In this document: positions 15,329 through 24,085 of the stretch, one piece after another
How the letters are laid out: every line of letters begins with the position of its first letter
How positions within the stretch are numbered: position 1 is the first letter of the stretch
Origin: Lachnospiraceae bacterium
Lineage (GTDB): Bacteria; Bacillota; Clostridia; Lachnospirales; Lachnospiraceae
Direction: 5' to 3'
Assembly (NCBI GenBank): GCA_014804655.1
Contig: JAAUZK010000007.1
Location: forward strand, 1 to 32,451
DNA: 32,451 nt
The notes under the pieces: generated by a model
What the model was told of the DNA's origin: nothing
Databases searched by the model: none
What the model saw: only the letters and a program-made list of their open reading frames with translations
Position numbers and translations under genes: made by a program

Positions 15329-17314
15329 TTATATTTCAAACTTCCCGATAATATCATCTAACTGCTTAACAACGCCATCCAGTTCATGCATAGCGCGGCT
15401 TATATTGTTCATCTCTTCATTCTGATCCTCGACTCTGTTGTTTACTTCCTGGCTTGCCGCAGATAATTCCTGCGTCTCGCTGGATATGCCGGAGAATGTA
15501 TCCACGATCTCGTTCTTGTTTTTATTCAGCGTATCGACTGCATTTTCCAACTCATTGATATCACTGCCCATGCTCATAATATCGTCACTGATCCGCTGGA
15601 ATACGCCCTGTGTATCTTCCATTGCCGACATACTTTCTACCGTAGTCCCCTGAATCTCTCCGATCTGCGCGCTGACATTTCTAATCTCATTCTGAATTTC
15701 CGTAATAATCTGATCAATGTTCTGTGTCGCCGAAGTGGTCTGCCCTGCAAGCTGTCCGATCTCCTCTGCTACGACCGCAAATCCTCTGCCTGCCTCGCCG
15801 GCTCTGGCCGCCTCAATCGATGCATTCAATGCAAGCAGTGATGTCTGGGTAGCAATCTCACTGATCGTTTTACTGATACCATCGATGGAAACCGATTTCT
15901 GCGACAGACTGTTGGCCGTCTCATATGTAGCATCCTGTATTTCACGGCTCTGATTAATCTTCTCAGACAGCATGCTAACCGTGTGCATTCCGTCATTACA
16001 CTGTTGAACCGCCGCATTCGCTACCTCGTTCATCCGTTCCATTCCCTCGGCAACCTGTGTCAGTTTATCCGCAAAATCTGCGAGATTCTCATTTGCGATC
16101 TGCGTCTGTTGTGCCACATCATCAATGGCGAGTACAATCTGCTCTACTGTATCTTTGACAGATGCATTGTTCGTAACCGTACTCTCCACAGAGCCTTCTA
16201 CATTTTCAAACTGCGTACGAAGTACACCGGATGCATTCATCATCTGCTGTACGATCTCATGGAGTGCATAACGCATTTCCTGTATCGCCCGATCCATAAT
16301 GGCCATCTCGTCTTTGCGCTTCGGATTGAGTGCACTCTCCTTAAGCTGAAGTTTCAACTCTCGAAGCTCGGTAACCTCATTCTGCATGATCCGAATCGGT
16401 TTCGTAAAGGTTCCGCTGTAAACGGCCACGATAATCGCCGCTACGATTGCCGATACAATCATAACCACTACCGCATACTTCAAAATCTGTACTACCACCT
16501 GATTATAAACAACTGCCGGTGTTACAACTATGATGTTCCACCCGATCGTTCCAACCGGCCACGCTTTCAAATATTTGCTCTCGCCGTCATAGTCTGCCAT
16601 CTGGCTTCCGTCGGTGATTGCCGTAACATATGCACCGTTCAAAACATCCGCCATTTTAACCGTATTAGCTTCCGTAGACATAAATGCATCATTTTGGTGC
16701 ATCAGGATCGAGCCCGAATTATTCACCAAAAATGCATAACTGCCATCTGTGGTATCCACCACATCATCCAACAGACCGAACAGAATCGGAAGCTGCAGAT
16801 CCATACTGATAACACCGCTGCTGCCGTCCGGACATTTAAAATTACGCCCGACGGGAACTACCATATTACCGGTAACAGAGTCTAAGAAAGGCTCGCTACA
16901 TACCTTTTCTTCCGATTCGATGGCTCCCACATACCATGGGCGTTTCGTAAAATCCCATCCCTCGTCCGGCACCCACCCGGCACCGTCGTAATACTCTCCG
17001 TTCGTAAAGGCAACATATATATCCGTCGTATTATCATTGGCCGCTGTCAGTGCCTGCAGATAATCCCACAGTTTATCCTTGTCCAGCTCCTCCTGCGTGG
17101 TCATATACACGTTAATCGTGTCGAGCACAGCAGAGTTTCCTTCAATCCACTCGTTGACCTTCGCCGCGTAGTACTCAGCCTCCGTCTTATACTGCTCGTC
17201 GTTCATGCTCGCAATCCGATCTCTGGCGACCGTCAAGATACATAAGATCGCAACTAACATACAGCCAATACAGATCACTGAAAAAAATGTTGTTAACTTT
17301 GCCCTGATTTTCAT
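15329..17314 (-). CDS. methyl-accepting chemotaxis protein with Cache-type sensor
   Basis: 661-residue transmembrane chemoreceptor. TM1 (about 7-29) and TM2 (about 275-305) enclose a double-Cache-like ligand domain (for example [25 protein letters not shown], split here in wording only; the run RPWYVGAIE is diagnostic). The cytoplasmic part is a long coiled coil. Its signalling tip lies around [20 protein letters not shown] and continues into [13 protein letters not shown], the hallmark of MCP domains. It would bind a small molecule outside and control CheA, implying a motile or formerly motile cell. The start at ATG 17312-17314 follows GGAGG by seven bases; eight upstream codons are not needed. 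No chemotaxis operon is next to it, so it is a stand-alone receptor with its own promoter and terminator. The ligand cannot be predicted. Confidence 0.93.
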   Translation of the reverse strand: MKIRAKLTTFFSVICIGCMLVAILCILTVARDRIASMNDEQYKTEAEYYAAKVNEWIEGNSAVLDTINVYMTTQEELDKDKLWDYLQALTAANDNTTDIYVAFTNGEYYDGAGWVPDEGWDFTKRPWYVGAIESEEKVCSEPFLDSVTGNMVVPVGRNFKCPDGSSGVISMDLQLPILFGLLDDVVDTTDGSYAFLVNNSGSILMHQNDAFMSTEANTVKMADVLNGAYVTAITDGSQMADYDGESKYLKAWPVGTIGWNIIVVTPAVVYNQVVVQILKYAVVVMIVSAIVAAIIVAVYSGTFTKPIRIMQNEVTELRELKLQLKESALNPKRKDEMAIMDRAIQEMRYALHEIVQQMMNASGVLRTQFENVEGSVESTVTNNASVKDTVEQIVLAIDDVAQQTQIANENLADFADKLTQVAEGMERMNEVANAAVQQCNDGMHTVSMLSEKINQSREIQDATYETANSLSQKSVSIDGISKTISEIATQTSLLALNASIEAARAGEAGRGFAVVAEEIGQLAGQTTSATQNIDQIITEIQNEIRNVSAQIGEIQGTTVESMSAMEDTQGVFQRISDDIMSMGSDINELENAVDTLNKNKNEIVDTFSGISSETQELSAASQEVNNRVEDQNEEMNNISRAMHELDGVVKQLDDIIGKFEI

Positions 17315-17382
17315 AGAATTTCCTCCGCAAATAACCATATTCCCTTCGGCAAAACAGTTTCTCCCATACGCTGTTTGTTACT

Positions 17383-17411
17383 ATTATACTAAACAGTTTT
17401 CATATATACAA
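17383..17411 (-). promoter_or_regulatory. promoter of the chemoreceptor gene
   Basis: On the minus strand, TTGTAT (complement of 17406-17411) and TATAAT (complement of 17383-17388) are 17 bases apart. The -35 box lies six bases past the stop of the NlpC/P60 gene, with no terminator between, so read-through from that gene is possible. AAAACAGTTT-like repeats occur at 17351-17360 and 17391-17400. Confidence 0.6.
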
Positions 17412-17416
17412 TGATT

Positions 17417-18655
17417 TTATACAATTCTCCTAACCGAAACAATGCTTCGATAAGTCGCGGCCGTGATCTTGATCCCCGTCCGCTCTGTGCTGGCATGCAC
17501 GATCTGCCCGTTTCCTATGTAGATACCCACATGCCCGCCGTAATATATAATATCTCCCGGCTGCGCCTCGGAATAGGATACCGCTCTGCCGGCTCCGGAC
17601 TGCGCATAGGAACTTCTCGGCAGCGAATAACCGAAGGCCTGATAAACCGCCATCACGAAACCTGAGCAGTCCGCCCCTTTGGTCAGACTGGTTCCGCCCG
17701 CCACGTAGGGCGATCCGATATATTTACACGCGAAATCCGCGATCTGCTGTCCTTTGCCGCTTCCGGAAGAGGACGGTTTCGGGGTCTCCGTCTTCTGCTC
17801 TTTGCCCTTATCGCTATCGGAATCCGAGTCGTCGTCCGCTGCAGCCAGCTGTGCCTCCTGCTCCGCTTTCTTACGCTCCTCTTCCTCCTTGCGTTTGCGC
17901 TCTTCTTCCTCCCTGCGCTTACGCTCCTCTTCTTCCAGCTTCTTGATCTGCGCCGTCTCCTGCTTAATCTTAGCCGTGTAGACAGCCGCCTCCTGCTTCG
18001 CTTTTGCTAATACAACATTGTAATTCTCATACTCCTGCTGCTTCTGCGCCAATATTTCCTCCACATAGGCTTCTTCTTCTTCCAGCTCGCTTCGTGAAGT
18101 TTCCAGCTCGGATTTCTCTTCTTCCAGATTGTCCTGAAGAGCAGCTACCTGCTGCACGATCCCTTCATACTCTTCCAGCAGTCTTCTGTCATATTCATAG
18201 AGGTCTTCCACATAGCTTGCCTTGTTCATGATCTCGCCCATGCTCTTCGCACCGAAGAACATCTGCAGATAGGATACTTCCCCTTTCTCATACATGAATC
18301 TGATACGTACCTTCATGGCCTCATACTGCTCATTTTTCTCCGCCAGCGCAGCGTCATACTCCTCCTGCGCTTTCACAATGTCCGCCTTTTTATTCTCGAT
18401 TGCTTCTTTGATCAGATTGATATCGGTCAGAAGCGCCACCATTTCCGCATCCAGTTCGTCGATCTCCTGCCCGATGTCCGCCTGTGCACCCTTATAATCG
18501 GAAATCTGCTGATTGACATCCTTAAGCTGCGACTGATTATTCTTAAGCTCCTCCTGTAGATCAGAAATCGTGGTAGCCGTTGCCGTATCTGCCGCCAGTA
18601 TAAGCAATATGAAGGATAGCACGATACATATCGTCTGCGTATATCTTCTCCTCAT
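17417..18655 (-). CDS. secreted NlpC/P60 peptidoglycan endopeptidase with coiled-coil region
   Basis: 412 residues. A signal peptide (1-28) is followed by a long coiled coil (about 30-265) ending in a highly charged Glu/Arg/Lys-rich run, then a Ser/Asp/Lys-rich linker and a C-terminal NlpC/P60 domain (300-412). The catalytic triad is visible: Cys330 (GADCSGFV), His375 (YGGHVGIYIG) and His387 (QIVHAS). Such enzymes cut peptide stems of peptidoglycan during growth and daughter-cell separation. The coiled coil matches the PcsB/CwlO pattern, in which FtsEX activates the enzyme. The start ATG 18653-18655 follows GAGGAACGGCGGG. The gene starts 26 bases after the asparaginyl-tRNA synthetase stop, so the two are probably cotranscribed. 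Confidence 0.92.
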   Translation of the reverse strand: MRRRYTQTICIVLSFILLILAADTATATTISDLQEELKNNQSQLKDVNQQISDYKGAQADIGQEIDELDAEMVALLTDINLIKEAIENKKADIVKAQEEYDAALAEKNEQYEAMKVRIRFMYEKGEVSYLQMFFGAKSMGEIMNKASYVEDLYEYDRRLLEEYEGIVQQVAALQDNLEEEKSELETSRSELEEEEAYVEEILAQKQQEYENYNVVLAKAKQEAAVYTAKIKQETAQIKKLEEEERKRREEEERKRKEEEERKKAEQEAQLAAADDDSDSDSDKGKEQKTETPKPSSSGSGKGQQIADFACKYIGSPYVAGGTSLTKGADCSGFVMAVYQAFGYSLPRSSYAQSGAGRAVSYSEAQPGDIIYYGGHVGIYIGNGQIVHASTERTGIKITAATYRSIVSVRRIV

Positions 18656-18681
18656 CCCGCCGTTCCTCTTCTCCGGTAAAC

Positions 18682-20082
18682 TTATAATTCGCAGTTATTC
18701 ACTGTTCTCGGGAACGGAATCACATCCCTGATGTTGCTCATACCGGTCAGATACATGACACATCTCTCAAATCCCAGACCGAATCCCGCATGACGCGCAG
18801 AACCGTATTTCCTGAGATCCAGATAGAACTGATAATCCTCCTTATTCAGACCCAGCTCCTCCATCCGCTTCTCTAAGAGATTCAGATCATCCTCTCTCTG
18901 GCTGCCGCCTATGATCTCACCGATTCCCGGCACAAGACAGTCCATAGCTGCCACGGTCTTGCCATCCTCATTCAGTTTCATATAGAAAGCCTTGATCTCC
19001 TTCGGATAATCGGTCACGAAGACGGGGCGTTTAAATTCCTGTTCCGTCAAGTACCGCTCATGCTCGGTCTGCAAGTCGCATCCCCATGACACCTTATATT
19101 CAAACTCATCGTTATGCTTCTCCAGAATACTGATTGCCTCCGTGTAAGTCACATGTGCAAAGTCGGAATGAAGCACGTGATTAAGCCGCTCGATCAGTCC
19201 TTTATCGACGAACTGATTAAAGAAGTTCATCTCCTCCGGCGCGTTGTCCAGCACATAGCGGATCACATGCTTTAGCATTGCCTCCGCGAGTTCCATATCA
19301 TCCGTCAGATCGGCAAACGCGATCTCCGGCTCGATCATCCAGAATTCCGCCGCATGTCTGGTCGTGTTGGAATTCTCCGCGCGGAAAGTCGGGCCAAAAG
19401 TATATACGTTCTTAAACGCAAACGCATACGTCTCTACGTTTAGCTGGCCGCTGACAGTCAGGTTTGTTGCCTTGCCGAAGAAATCCTGACTGTAATCAAC
19501 CTGTCCCTCCTCCGTCATGGGCAGATTGTTCATATCCATCGTCGTTACCTGAAACATCTCGCCTGCTCCCTCGCAGTCACTTCCCGTAATAATCGGCGTG
19601 TGCACATACACAAAACCTCTCTCCTGAAAAAAAGTGTGAATCGCGTAAGCGATCAGAGAACGCACGCGGAACGTTGCCTGAAACGTATTGGTTCTCGGTC
19701 TCAGATGCGAGATCGTCCGCAAATACTCGAAGCTGTGCCGTTTCTTCTGCAGCGGATAATCCGCCGTGGATTCTCCTTCTATGATAATCTCAGCCGCCTG
19801 CATCTCAAACGCCTGCTTCGCCTGCGGCGTAGCCACGATCTTTCCCTTTGCCACGATTGCCGATCCCACATTCAGCTTGGAGATCGTCTCAAAATTATCA
19901 AGCGTATCGCCGTACACTACCTGCAGCGTCTCAAAGAAAGTGCCGTCGTTTACTACAATAAACCCGAACGTCTTAGAATCTCTTATACTTCTCACCCATC
20001 CTCCGACCGTTACTTCCTTGTCGATATAATTCTCCGTGTTACGATACAACTCCTTAATGTCTGTCAGATTCATACTGCTCAT
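18682..20082 (-). CDS. asnS: asparaginyl-tRNA synthetase
   Basis: 466-residue class IIb aminoacyl-tRNA synthetase that charges tRNA-Asn with asparagine in the cytoplasm. The N-terminal OB-fold anticodon-binding domain (about 15-115, [17 protein letters not shown]) is followed by the catalytic core. Motif 2 is [11 protein letters not shown]. Motif 3 is [19 protein letters not shown], which distinguishes AsnRS-type enzymes together with the [13 protein letters not shown] block. Length is normal for AsnS. The start ATG 20080-20082 has GGAGAGG upstream. It lies between the trigger-factor-like lipoprotein gene (75-base gap) and the NlpC/P60 gene (26-base gap), all in one direction. No T-box leader was recognised in the short gap before it. 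Confidence 0.96.
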   Translation of the reverse strand: MSSMNLTDIKELYRNTENYIDKEVTVGGWVRSIRDSKTFGFIVVNDGTFFETLQVVYGDTLDNFETISKLNVGSAIVAKGKIVATPQAKQAFEMQAAEIIIEGESTADYPLQKKRHSFEYLRTISHLRPRTNTFQATFRVRSLIAYAIHTFFQERGFVYVHTPIITGSDCEGAGEMFQVTTMDMNNLPMTEEGQVDYSQDFFGKATNLTVSGQLNVETYAFAFKNVYTFGPTFRAENSNTTRHAAEFWMIEPEIAFADLTDDMELAEAMLKHVIRYVLDNAPEEMNFFNQFVDKGLIERLNHVLHSDFAHVTYTEAISILEKHNDEFEYKVSWGCDLQTEHERYLTEQEFKRPVFVTDYPKEIKAFYMKLNEDGKTVAAMDCLVPGIGEIIGGSQREDDLNLLEKRMEELGLNKEDYQFYLDLRKYGSARHAGFGLGFERCVMYLTGMSNIRDVIPFPRTVNNCEL

Positions 20083-20157
20083 AATATAACCTCTCCTTCT
20101 TCATCCCTTATAGTTTGTCTTTTTCCGAAAACTCCAATCAAAAATTGCAAAACCGCA

Positions 20158-21309
20158 TTAATCTTCTATCGTGGATATCGTCTCGATCTTACCGTTTTCT
20201 TTCAGATAATCCATGACATTCCTTCGCATTACCTGCTCCCGAAGCATTTCCATGTCCGTGCTCTCCTTAAATTTCGCCTCAGATTCGTAACCGTAGACTT
20301 CCACTCTACTGTCCACTTCCTCCTGAATCTGCTCTTCGGTGGGATTTAACCCTTCCGCATCGGCGATCGCCTGAAACATGATATACTGTTGCGCCGCTGT
20401 CAACGCCTCTGTCTGGAATTTCTCTTCATACCCCTCAGGGTCCAGTCCGTAATACTCCTGCATATAATCCTTCAGTGTCATATTCATGGAAACTGCATTG
20501 GCATTCATGACATCCTTAAGATTCTGTGTGAAGCGCTCCACCATCTTAGCGGGCGGCTCCTTGAAAGAACATTCCGACATAACCGCGTTTGTCATGGTTG
20601 TCTCGATTGTATTCTGATAATTCTGCACTTCCGTCTCATAGAAGTAATTGTACACATAGTCCCGTAAATCTTTCTCTGTGTTACAACCCTCTATTCCCAG
20701 AGTCTGTACAAACTCGTTGCTTAATTCCGGTGTCACCTGTCTGCTGATACTGTTGACCGTAACCTCGAATACGACCGGTACACCCGCAAGGTCGGGATTC
20801 CTTTCATAAGGATCCGGAAACTTCAAATCCAAGGATACCGTCTCACCGATATTCACACCGATCAGTCCGTCCTCGAAACCGTCTATAAATTGATGGGCAC
20901 CGATCGTCAGATCAAATCCTGTACCCGTACCGCCGTCAAACGCCTCTCCGTCAATGTAGCCGGTAAAATCAATATTGGCCGTATCGCCAACCTCCACGGC
21001 TCTGTCGTTGACCTCCTCCGTCGTAGTATAGTTCGGCAGGATATAATACTGAATGTACATGTCCACAAGCCCGTCCTCCACTACCGGTTCCGCGGCGGAG
21101 GCTTCTATTCCGATATAGTTTCCCAGCGTCACATAATCCGCTGCCTTGATGTCTTTCAGATATACCTTGTCTCCGCAGGCGGTAAGAAACATCGACAGAA
21201 GAAACACAGCCGCCGGTATCATCATTTTCTTTCCACTAAAGCCTCTTCCATGCACATGCTTCTGACTTTCTCCGTCTCCTGCAATATTATTTTTCCTTAT
21301 ATCATCCAT
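20158..21309 (-). CDS. trigger-factor-like FKBP peptidyl-prolyl isomerase lipoprotein
   Basis: 383 residues. A long basic N-tail leads to a hydrophobic segment ending in the lipobox LTAC (Cys45), so the mature protein is probably a membrane-anchored lipoprotein. An FKBP-type isomerase domain follows (about 100-185: GDTANIDFTGYIDGEAFDGG, then DGFEDGLIGVNIGETVSLDL and FEVTVNSI). The rest is a helical region like the trigger-factor C-terminal chaperone domain. It likely folds secreted proteins outside the membrane. The ribosome-binding N-domain of true trigger factor is absent. The start was set at ATG 21307-21309 with GAGG six bases ahead; two earlier in-frame Met codons lack good ribosome binding sites. 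It is the first gene of the run with asnS and the NlpC/P60 gene. Confidence 0.88.
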   Translation of the reverse strand: MDDIRKNNIAGDGESQKHVHGRGFSGKKMMIPAAVFLLSMFLTACGDKVYLKDIKAADYVTLGNYIGIEASAAEPVVEDGLVDMYIQYYILPNYTTTEEVNDRAVEVGDTANIDFTGYIDGEAFDGGTGTGFDLTIGAHQFIDGFEDGLIGVNIGETVSLDLKFPDPYERNPDLAGVPVVFEVTVNSISRQVTPELSNEFVQTLGIEGCNTEKDLRDYVYNYFYETEVQNYQNTIETTMTNAVMSECSFKEPPAKMVERFTQNLKDVMNANAVSMNMTLKDYMQEYYGLDPEGYEEKFQTEALTAAQQYIMFQAIADAEGLNPTEEQIQEEVDSRVEVYGYESEAKFKESTDMEMLREQVMRRNVMDYLKENGKIETISTIED

Positions 21310-21391
21310 AATAAACCTCATTTCTATATGCTTCTTCATCGGTTCGAACCGCCGTTTCACACATAGCAGCCTGAAATATACGGCTCAGGAA

Positions 21392-21531
21392 ACTTGCACC
21401 TCCATGTATTTCCTGACACAAATTCCCATGAAAAGTACGGTGCAAGTATCAAGATGCACACATGTTGCCTCGCAACATGGCGCGTGTACGCTCAGCGCAG
21501 CAAGTGCGCAGAGCTGATTTGCAGACTTTCT
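21392..21531. repeat. structured intergenic repeat-like element of unknown class
   Basis: The 373-base gap 21310-21682 has no gene. Within it lies a cluster of inverted repeats. ACTTGCACC (21392-21400) is matched by GGTGCAAGT (21439-21447). CATGTTGC (21461-21468) and GCAACATG (21472-21479) form an eight-pair hairpin with a three-base loop. A further imperfect hairpin around GCGCA-GCAAG-TGCGC lies near 21494-21508. Only about 170 bases of the gap are covered. No T-run follows, so these are not simple terminators. It may be a dispersed element or a leader of the lipoprotein gene on the minus strand. Confidence 0.45.
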
Positions 21532-21606
21532 TTTCATACTCATTTATATTAACATACATCCCGCTTTCTTAAAAGAGGATTCTAGCGGAAATCTCATGAA
21601 ATTTCC

Positions 21607-21635
21607 TTGCTTAAAGCCGCAATCAATGTTAAAAT
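21607..21635 (+). promoter_or_regulatory. promoter of the small membrane protein gene
   Basis: TTGCTT (21607-21612) and TAAAAT (21630-21635) are separated by 17 bases, about 50 bases upstream of the ATG at 21683. Confidence 0.5.
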
Positions 21636-21682
21636 ATTTTGTACATGTAATCATGTAAATCAGTGGGTTCGGAGGTAGTTCC

Positions 21683-22159
21683 ATGAATACTTTAACAATT
21701 GTTTTGTTAGTCATTCTGGCAGTCTTGGTCATTGCCGTGGTCGCATTATACTTCCTTGGCAAGAAAGCGCAGAAGAAACAGAGCGAACAGCAGGCACAGA
21801 TCGATGCCATGAAACAGACAGTCTCTATGCTGATCATAGATAAGAAACGCATGAAGCTACGGGATGCGGGGCTTCCGCAGGCTGTACTCGAGCAGACCCC
21901 GAAGTGGCTGCGCGGCTCCAAGCTGCCAATCGTCAAGGCTAAAGTAGGGCCTCAGGTAATGTCTTTAATTTGTGAAGAAAAGATTTTTGATTCCGTACCG
22001 ATCAAGAAAGAAGTCAAGGCCACAGTCAGCGGGATCTATATTACGGGCGTGAAAGGACTGCACGGCAAGCCTATCGTCACCGAGCAGAAGAAAAAGAGCA
22101 AATTCAAACAGCTTGTGGAGCGTGCACAGGAGAAGGCGGGAGCAAAGCCCATAAAATAA
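21683..22159 (+). CDS. small single-pass membrane protein of unknown function
   Basis: 158 residues. An N-terminal TM helix (about 4-26, very rich in Val/Leu/Ile) is followed by a short basic coiled coil (KKAQKKQSEQQAQ) and a cytoplasmic or exposed domain of about 110 residues. That domain contains LPQAVLEQTPKWLRGSKLPI and GIYITGVKGLHGKPIV and ends in a Lys-rich tail. I do not recognise the family. The start is secure: GGAGG lies seven bases ahead of the ATG. The gene is monocistronic, with its own promoter and terminator, and faces the ispE-murI operon tail to tail. Confidence 0.8.
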   Translation: MNTLTIVLLVILAVLVIAVVALYFLGKKAQKKQSEQQAQIDAMKQTVSMLIIDKKRMKLRDAGLPQAVLEQTPKWLRGSKLPIVKAKVGPQVMSLICEEKIFDSVPIKKEVKATVSGIYITGVKGLHGKPIVTEQKKKSKFKQLVERAQEKAGAKPIK

Positions 22160-22180
22160 AAAATCGAGCTTCGCTCGATT
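22155..22180 (-). terminator. terminator of the ispE-murI operon
   Basis: Read on the minus strand, AATCGAGC (complement of 22173-22180), loop GAA and GCTCGATT (complement of 22162-22169) form a perfect eight-pair hairpin followed by TTTTATTTTA. It lies about 100 bases past the stop of the last operon gene, right beside the stop of the opposing gene. Confidence 0.8.
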
Positions 22181-22256
22181 GCGAACTTTGCGGACTCGGA
22201 TAAGCAGAAAACTAGCTGATTTTGCTTCAAAAACTTGAATAAACTATAGACGAACA

Positions 22257-22311
22257 AGCAGCTTTTCCTTAAAGAGATGTCTCAACTTAAGGAAAAGCTG
22301 CTGTTTTCTTT
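22257..22311 (+). terminator. terminator of the plus-strand membrane protein gene
   Basis: AGCAGCTTTTCCTTAA (22257-22272) and its exact complement TTAAGGAAAAGCTGCT (22287-22302) form a 16-pair hairpin with a 14-base loop, followed by GTTTTCTTT. The right arm lies inside the 3' end of the DUF1934 gene on the other strand. Confidence 0.75.
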
Positions 22312-22731
22312 GGAGCAGATATCGATTCTGATGTGGCAGTCGGACAGGAACTCGTAATTGATATCCAGCGCATAATCCACATCTACCACAATATTATCTT
22401 CATGTTCTTCCACCTGTATCTTCTTCGTGTCTATCCCGACAAGGATCTGTCCGAAGGGGGTGTTGTAATTTGTCAGGTTTTTTTTGTTTTCCTGAAAAAC
22501 CATATGTACATTCACCAGTCCGTTTCTGGTCAGTTCCAGCATATGTTCGCTGAACTTTAATCTGTTCTTTGTGGGCTGGGTAAACCCTTCCGTGATCTCC
22601 TCATAGACCACGTAATGCCGATCATTTTTCTTATAGTAATCTCCTACCGTCACCATCTCAACTTTATCTGCGTCCTCCTCGCGCTGGTCAAACTGCAGAC
22701 CGCGAAGGGTCAGTAATACTTCCCGTGTCAT
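22282..22731 (-). CDS. DUF1934 (YwiB-like) beta-barrel protein
   Basis: 149 residues resembling the DUF1934/YwiB family, small calycin-like beta-barrels of unknown function often found near cell-wall or RNA polymerase subunit genes in Firmicutes. Family-like features are YYKKNDRHYVVYEE near the start, TKNRLKF, and the closing strand D-x-x-I-x-V-D-V-D-Y-A-L-D-I-N. The start was set at ATG 22729-22731 with GAGG six bases upstream. An ATG four codons earlier overlaps that site. It follows murI by 37 bases. Its last codons form part of the opposite gene's terminator hairpin, so the C-terminal tail (NSSFSLS) may be shaped by that element. Confidence 0.75.
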   Translation of the reverse strand: MTREVLLTLRGLQFDQREEDADKVEMVTVGDYYKKNDRHYVVYEEITEGFTQPTKNRLKFSEHMLELTRNGLVNVHMVFQENKKNLTNYNTPFGQILVGIDTKKIQVEEHEDNIVVDVDYALDINYEFLSDCHIRIDICSKENSSFSLS

Positions 22732-22768
22732 ATACATCCTCATTTCTGCGCAGCATTTTATGTCACAC

Positions 22769-23602
22769 TCAATATTCGTCTATGTTAATTACTTTCGCGG
22801 ACAGGATACCGTAAGTAAGGATCGAGTTGGCAAACTTCTGAAACTTATCCGCCCCGTCACTGACGAAGAAACGGTATAACTCCGTGCCCAGTTTCGGTCT
22901 GTGTTCGCTTTCAAGCCCCTGTTCCCGCAGAAGCTCCTTTAATTCCCGTGCGGTCTCATAGGCTGGATTCACCAAAGTCACACCGTCTCCCATAATTCTT
23001 CCGATGGTAGAGCGGATTATCGGATAGTGTGTGCACCCCAGAATCAACGTATCGATCTCCACATCAATCAGTTCCGCCAGATATCTCCTGGCAATCTCAT
23101 CCGTCACCGGGTCCTCCCACAACCCCTCTTCCACCAAGGGCACAAATAAAGGACAAGCCTTGCACAATATCGTAGCGTTGCTGTCAATTTCTTTTATGTA
23201 TCGGCTGTATATACCGCTGCCGGTTGTAGCCTCCGTGGCGATCACCCCGATCTTACCGTTCTTCGTCGCCATGACTGCCGCCTTAGTACCGGGCTTCACC
23301 ACACCGATAATAGGAATATCCACTTCTCGTTCCAATTCATCCAAAGCATAGGCGCTTGCACTATTACACGCCACCACAATTGCCTTAACTTCCTGCGTCT
23401 GCAGGAATCTGACAATCTGCCTCGAGAACTTGGTGATCGTATCCTGCGACTTGCTGCCGTAAGGAACTCTTGCCGTATCGCCGAAATACACGATCCGTTC
23501 ATTGGGAAGCTGGCGCATGATCTCTCTCGCCACAGTCAGCCCGCCCACACCCGAATCAAACACGCCGATCGGTCTGTTACGCAACTCTTCATATCCACTC
23601 AT
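22769..23602 (-). CDS. murI: glutamate racemase
   Basis: 277-residue cytoplasmic enzyme that converts L- to D-glutamate for peptidoglycan. The active-site pieces are present: DSGVGG (16-21), first catalytic Cys79 in VACNSAS, and second catalytic Cys190 with His192 in LGCTHYP. Length is typical. The start at ATG 23600-23602 has GGAAG six bases ahead. An alternative ATG at 23666-23668 overlaps the stop of the gene before it (ATGA) and has AGAGG four bases ahead, adding 22 residues without family match, so the longer form cannot be excluded. It lies in an operon with ispE, an FCD regulator, a small membrane protein and DUF1934. Confidence 0.95.
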   Translation of the reverse strand: MSGYEELRNRPIGVFDSGVGGLTVAREIMRQLPNERIVYFGDTARVPYGSKSQDTITKFSRQIVRFLQTQEVKAIVVACNSASAYALDELEREVDIPIIGVVKPGTKAAVMATKNGKIGVIATEATTGSGIYSRYIKEIDSNATILCKACPLFVPLVEEGLWEDPVTDEIARRYLAELIDVEIDTLILGCTHYPIIRSTIGRIMGDGVTLVNPAYETARELKELLREQGLESEHRPKLGTELYRFFVSDGADKFQKFANSILTYGILSAKVINIDEY

Positions 23603-23664
23603 AATAATCTTCCATTCCTGCTCCGTATGAAAACTTCCACTTATATGGCTCTTTCCACCGAACT

Positions 23665-23952
23665 TCATGATTCCTCTTTATGAAACAACTGTTCCAGCCA
23701 TTCAAGCAGTCTGCTCTTAACAACAACTTCATCCCCTGTCGCATTCAGGATATCCTCAATATCTGTCTCTTTCAGGACTATCTCCTGTCCGTCCACAACC
23801 ATAATCTGTTCATAGGTGCTTTCCGTAAAACAAAGCTCCGGATACAGAACACCCCACCAGGTAAGCGCAAACATAACGACGGCCGCAGTGCGAATGCGCA
23901 GGTCACGATATCCTCTCAGTAATAACTGTCTCAAATGCTGTCTGCTCCACAT
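23665..23952 (-). CDS. small membrane protein of unknown function
   Basis: 95 residues. A basic N-terminus (RQHLRQLLLRGYRDLRIR) precedes one TM helix (about 20-38, AAVVMFALTWWGVLYPELCF). An outside-facing or cytoplasmic acidic domain of about 55 residues follows (VVDGQEIVLKETDIEDILNA). The start at ATG 23950-23952 was chosen for AAGGAG nine bases upstream; a longer frame to 24084 lacks a ribosome binding site. It lies 133 bases after the regulator gene and shares four bases with the longer possible murI start. I do not recognise the family. Its place between ispE and murI hints at an envelope role, but that is only context. Confidence 0.65.
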   Translation of the reverse strand: MWSRQHLRQLLLRGYRDLRIRTAAVVMFALTWWGVLYPELCFTESTYEQIMVVDGQEIVLKETDIEDILNATGDEVVVKSRLLEWLEQLFHKEES

Positions 23953-24085
23953 ATCATTACACTCCTTTTCTCCGACTGCGGGTCCGCCGGCGGTACATGA
24001 TCCGCCACATTCTGCATCGGCATGCCTGCATATCGTCTTTCTAATAAGAAGTGTAACCTTGATCCTGCTCTCTATACGTGACACA

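Noticed and set aside
20083..20157. T-box leader before asnS
   Set aside because: The gap is only 75 bases and contains neither a specifier-loop-like structure nor the T-box sequence.
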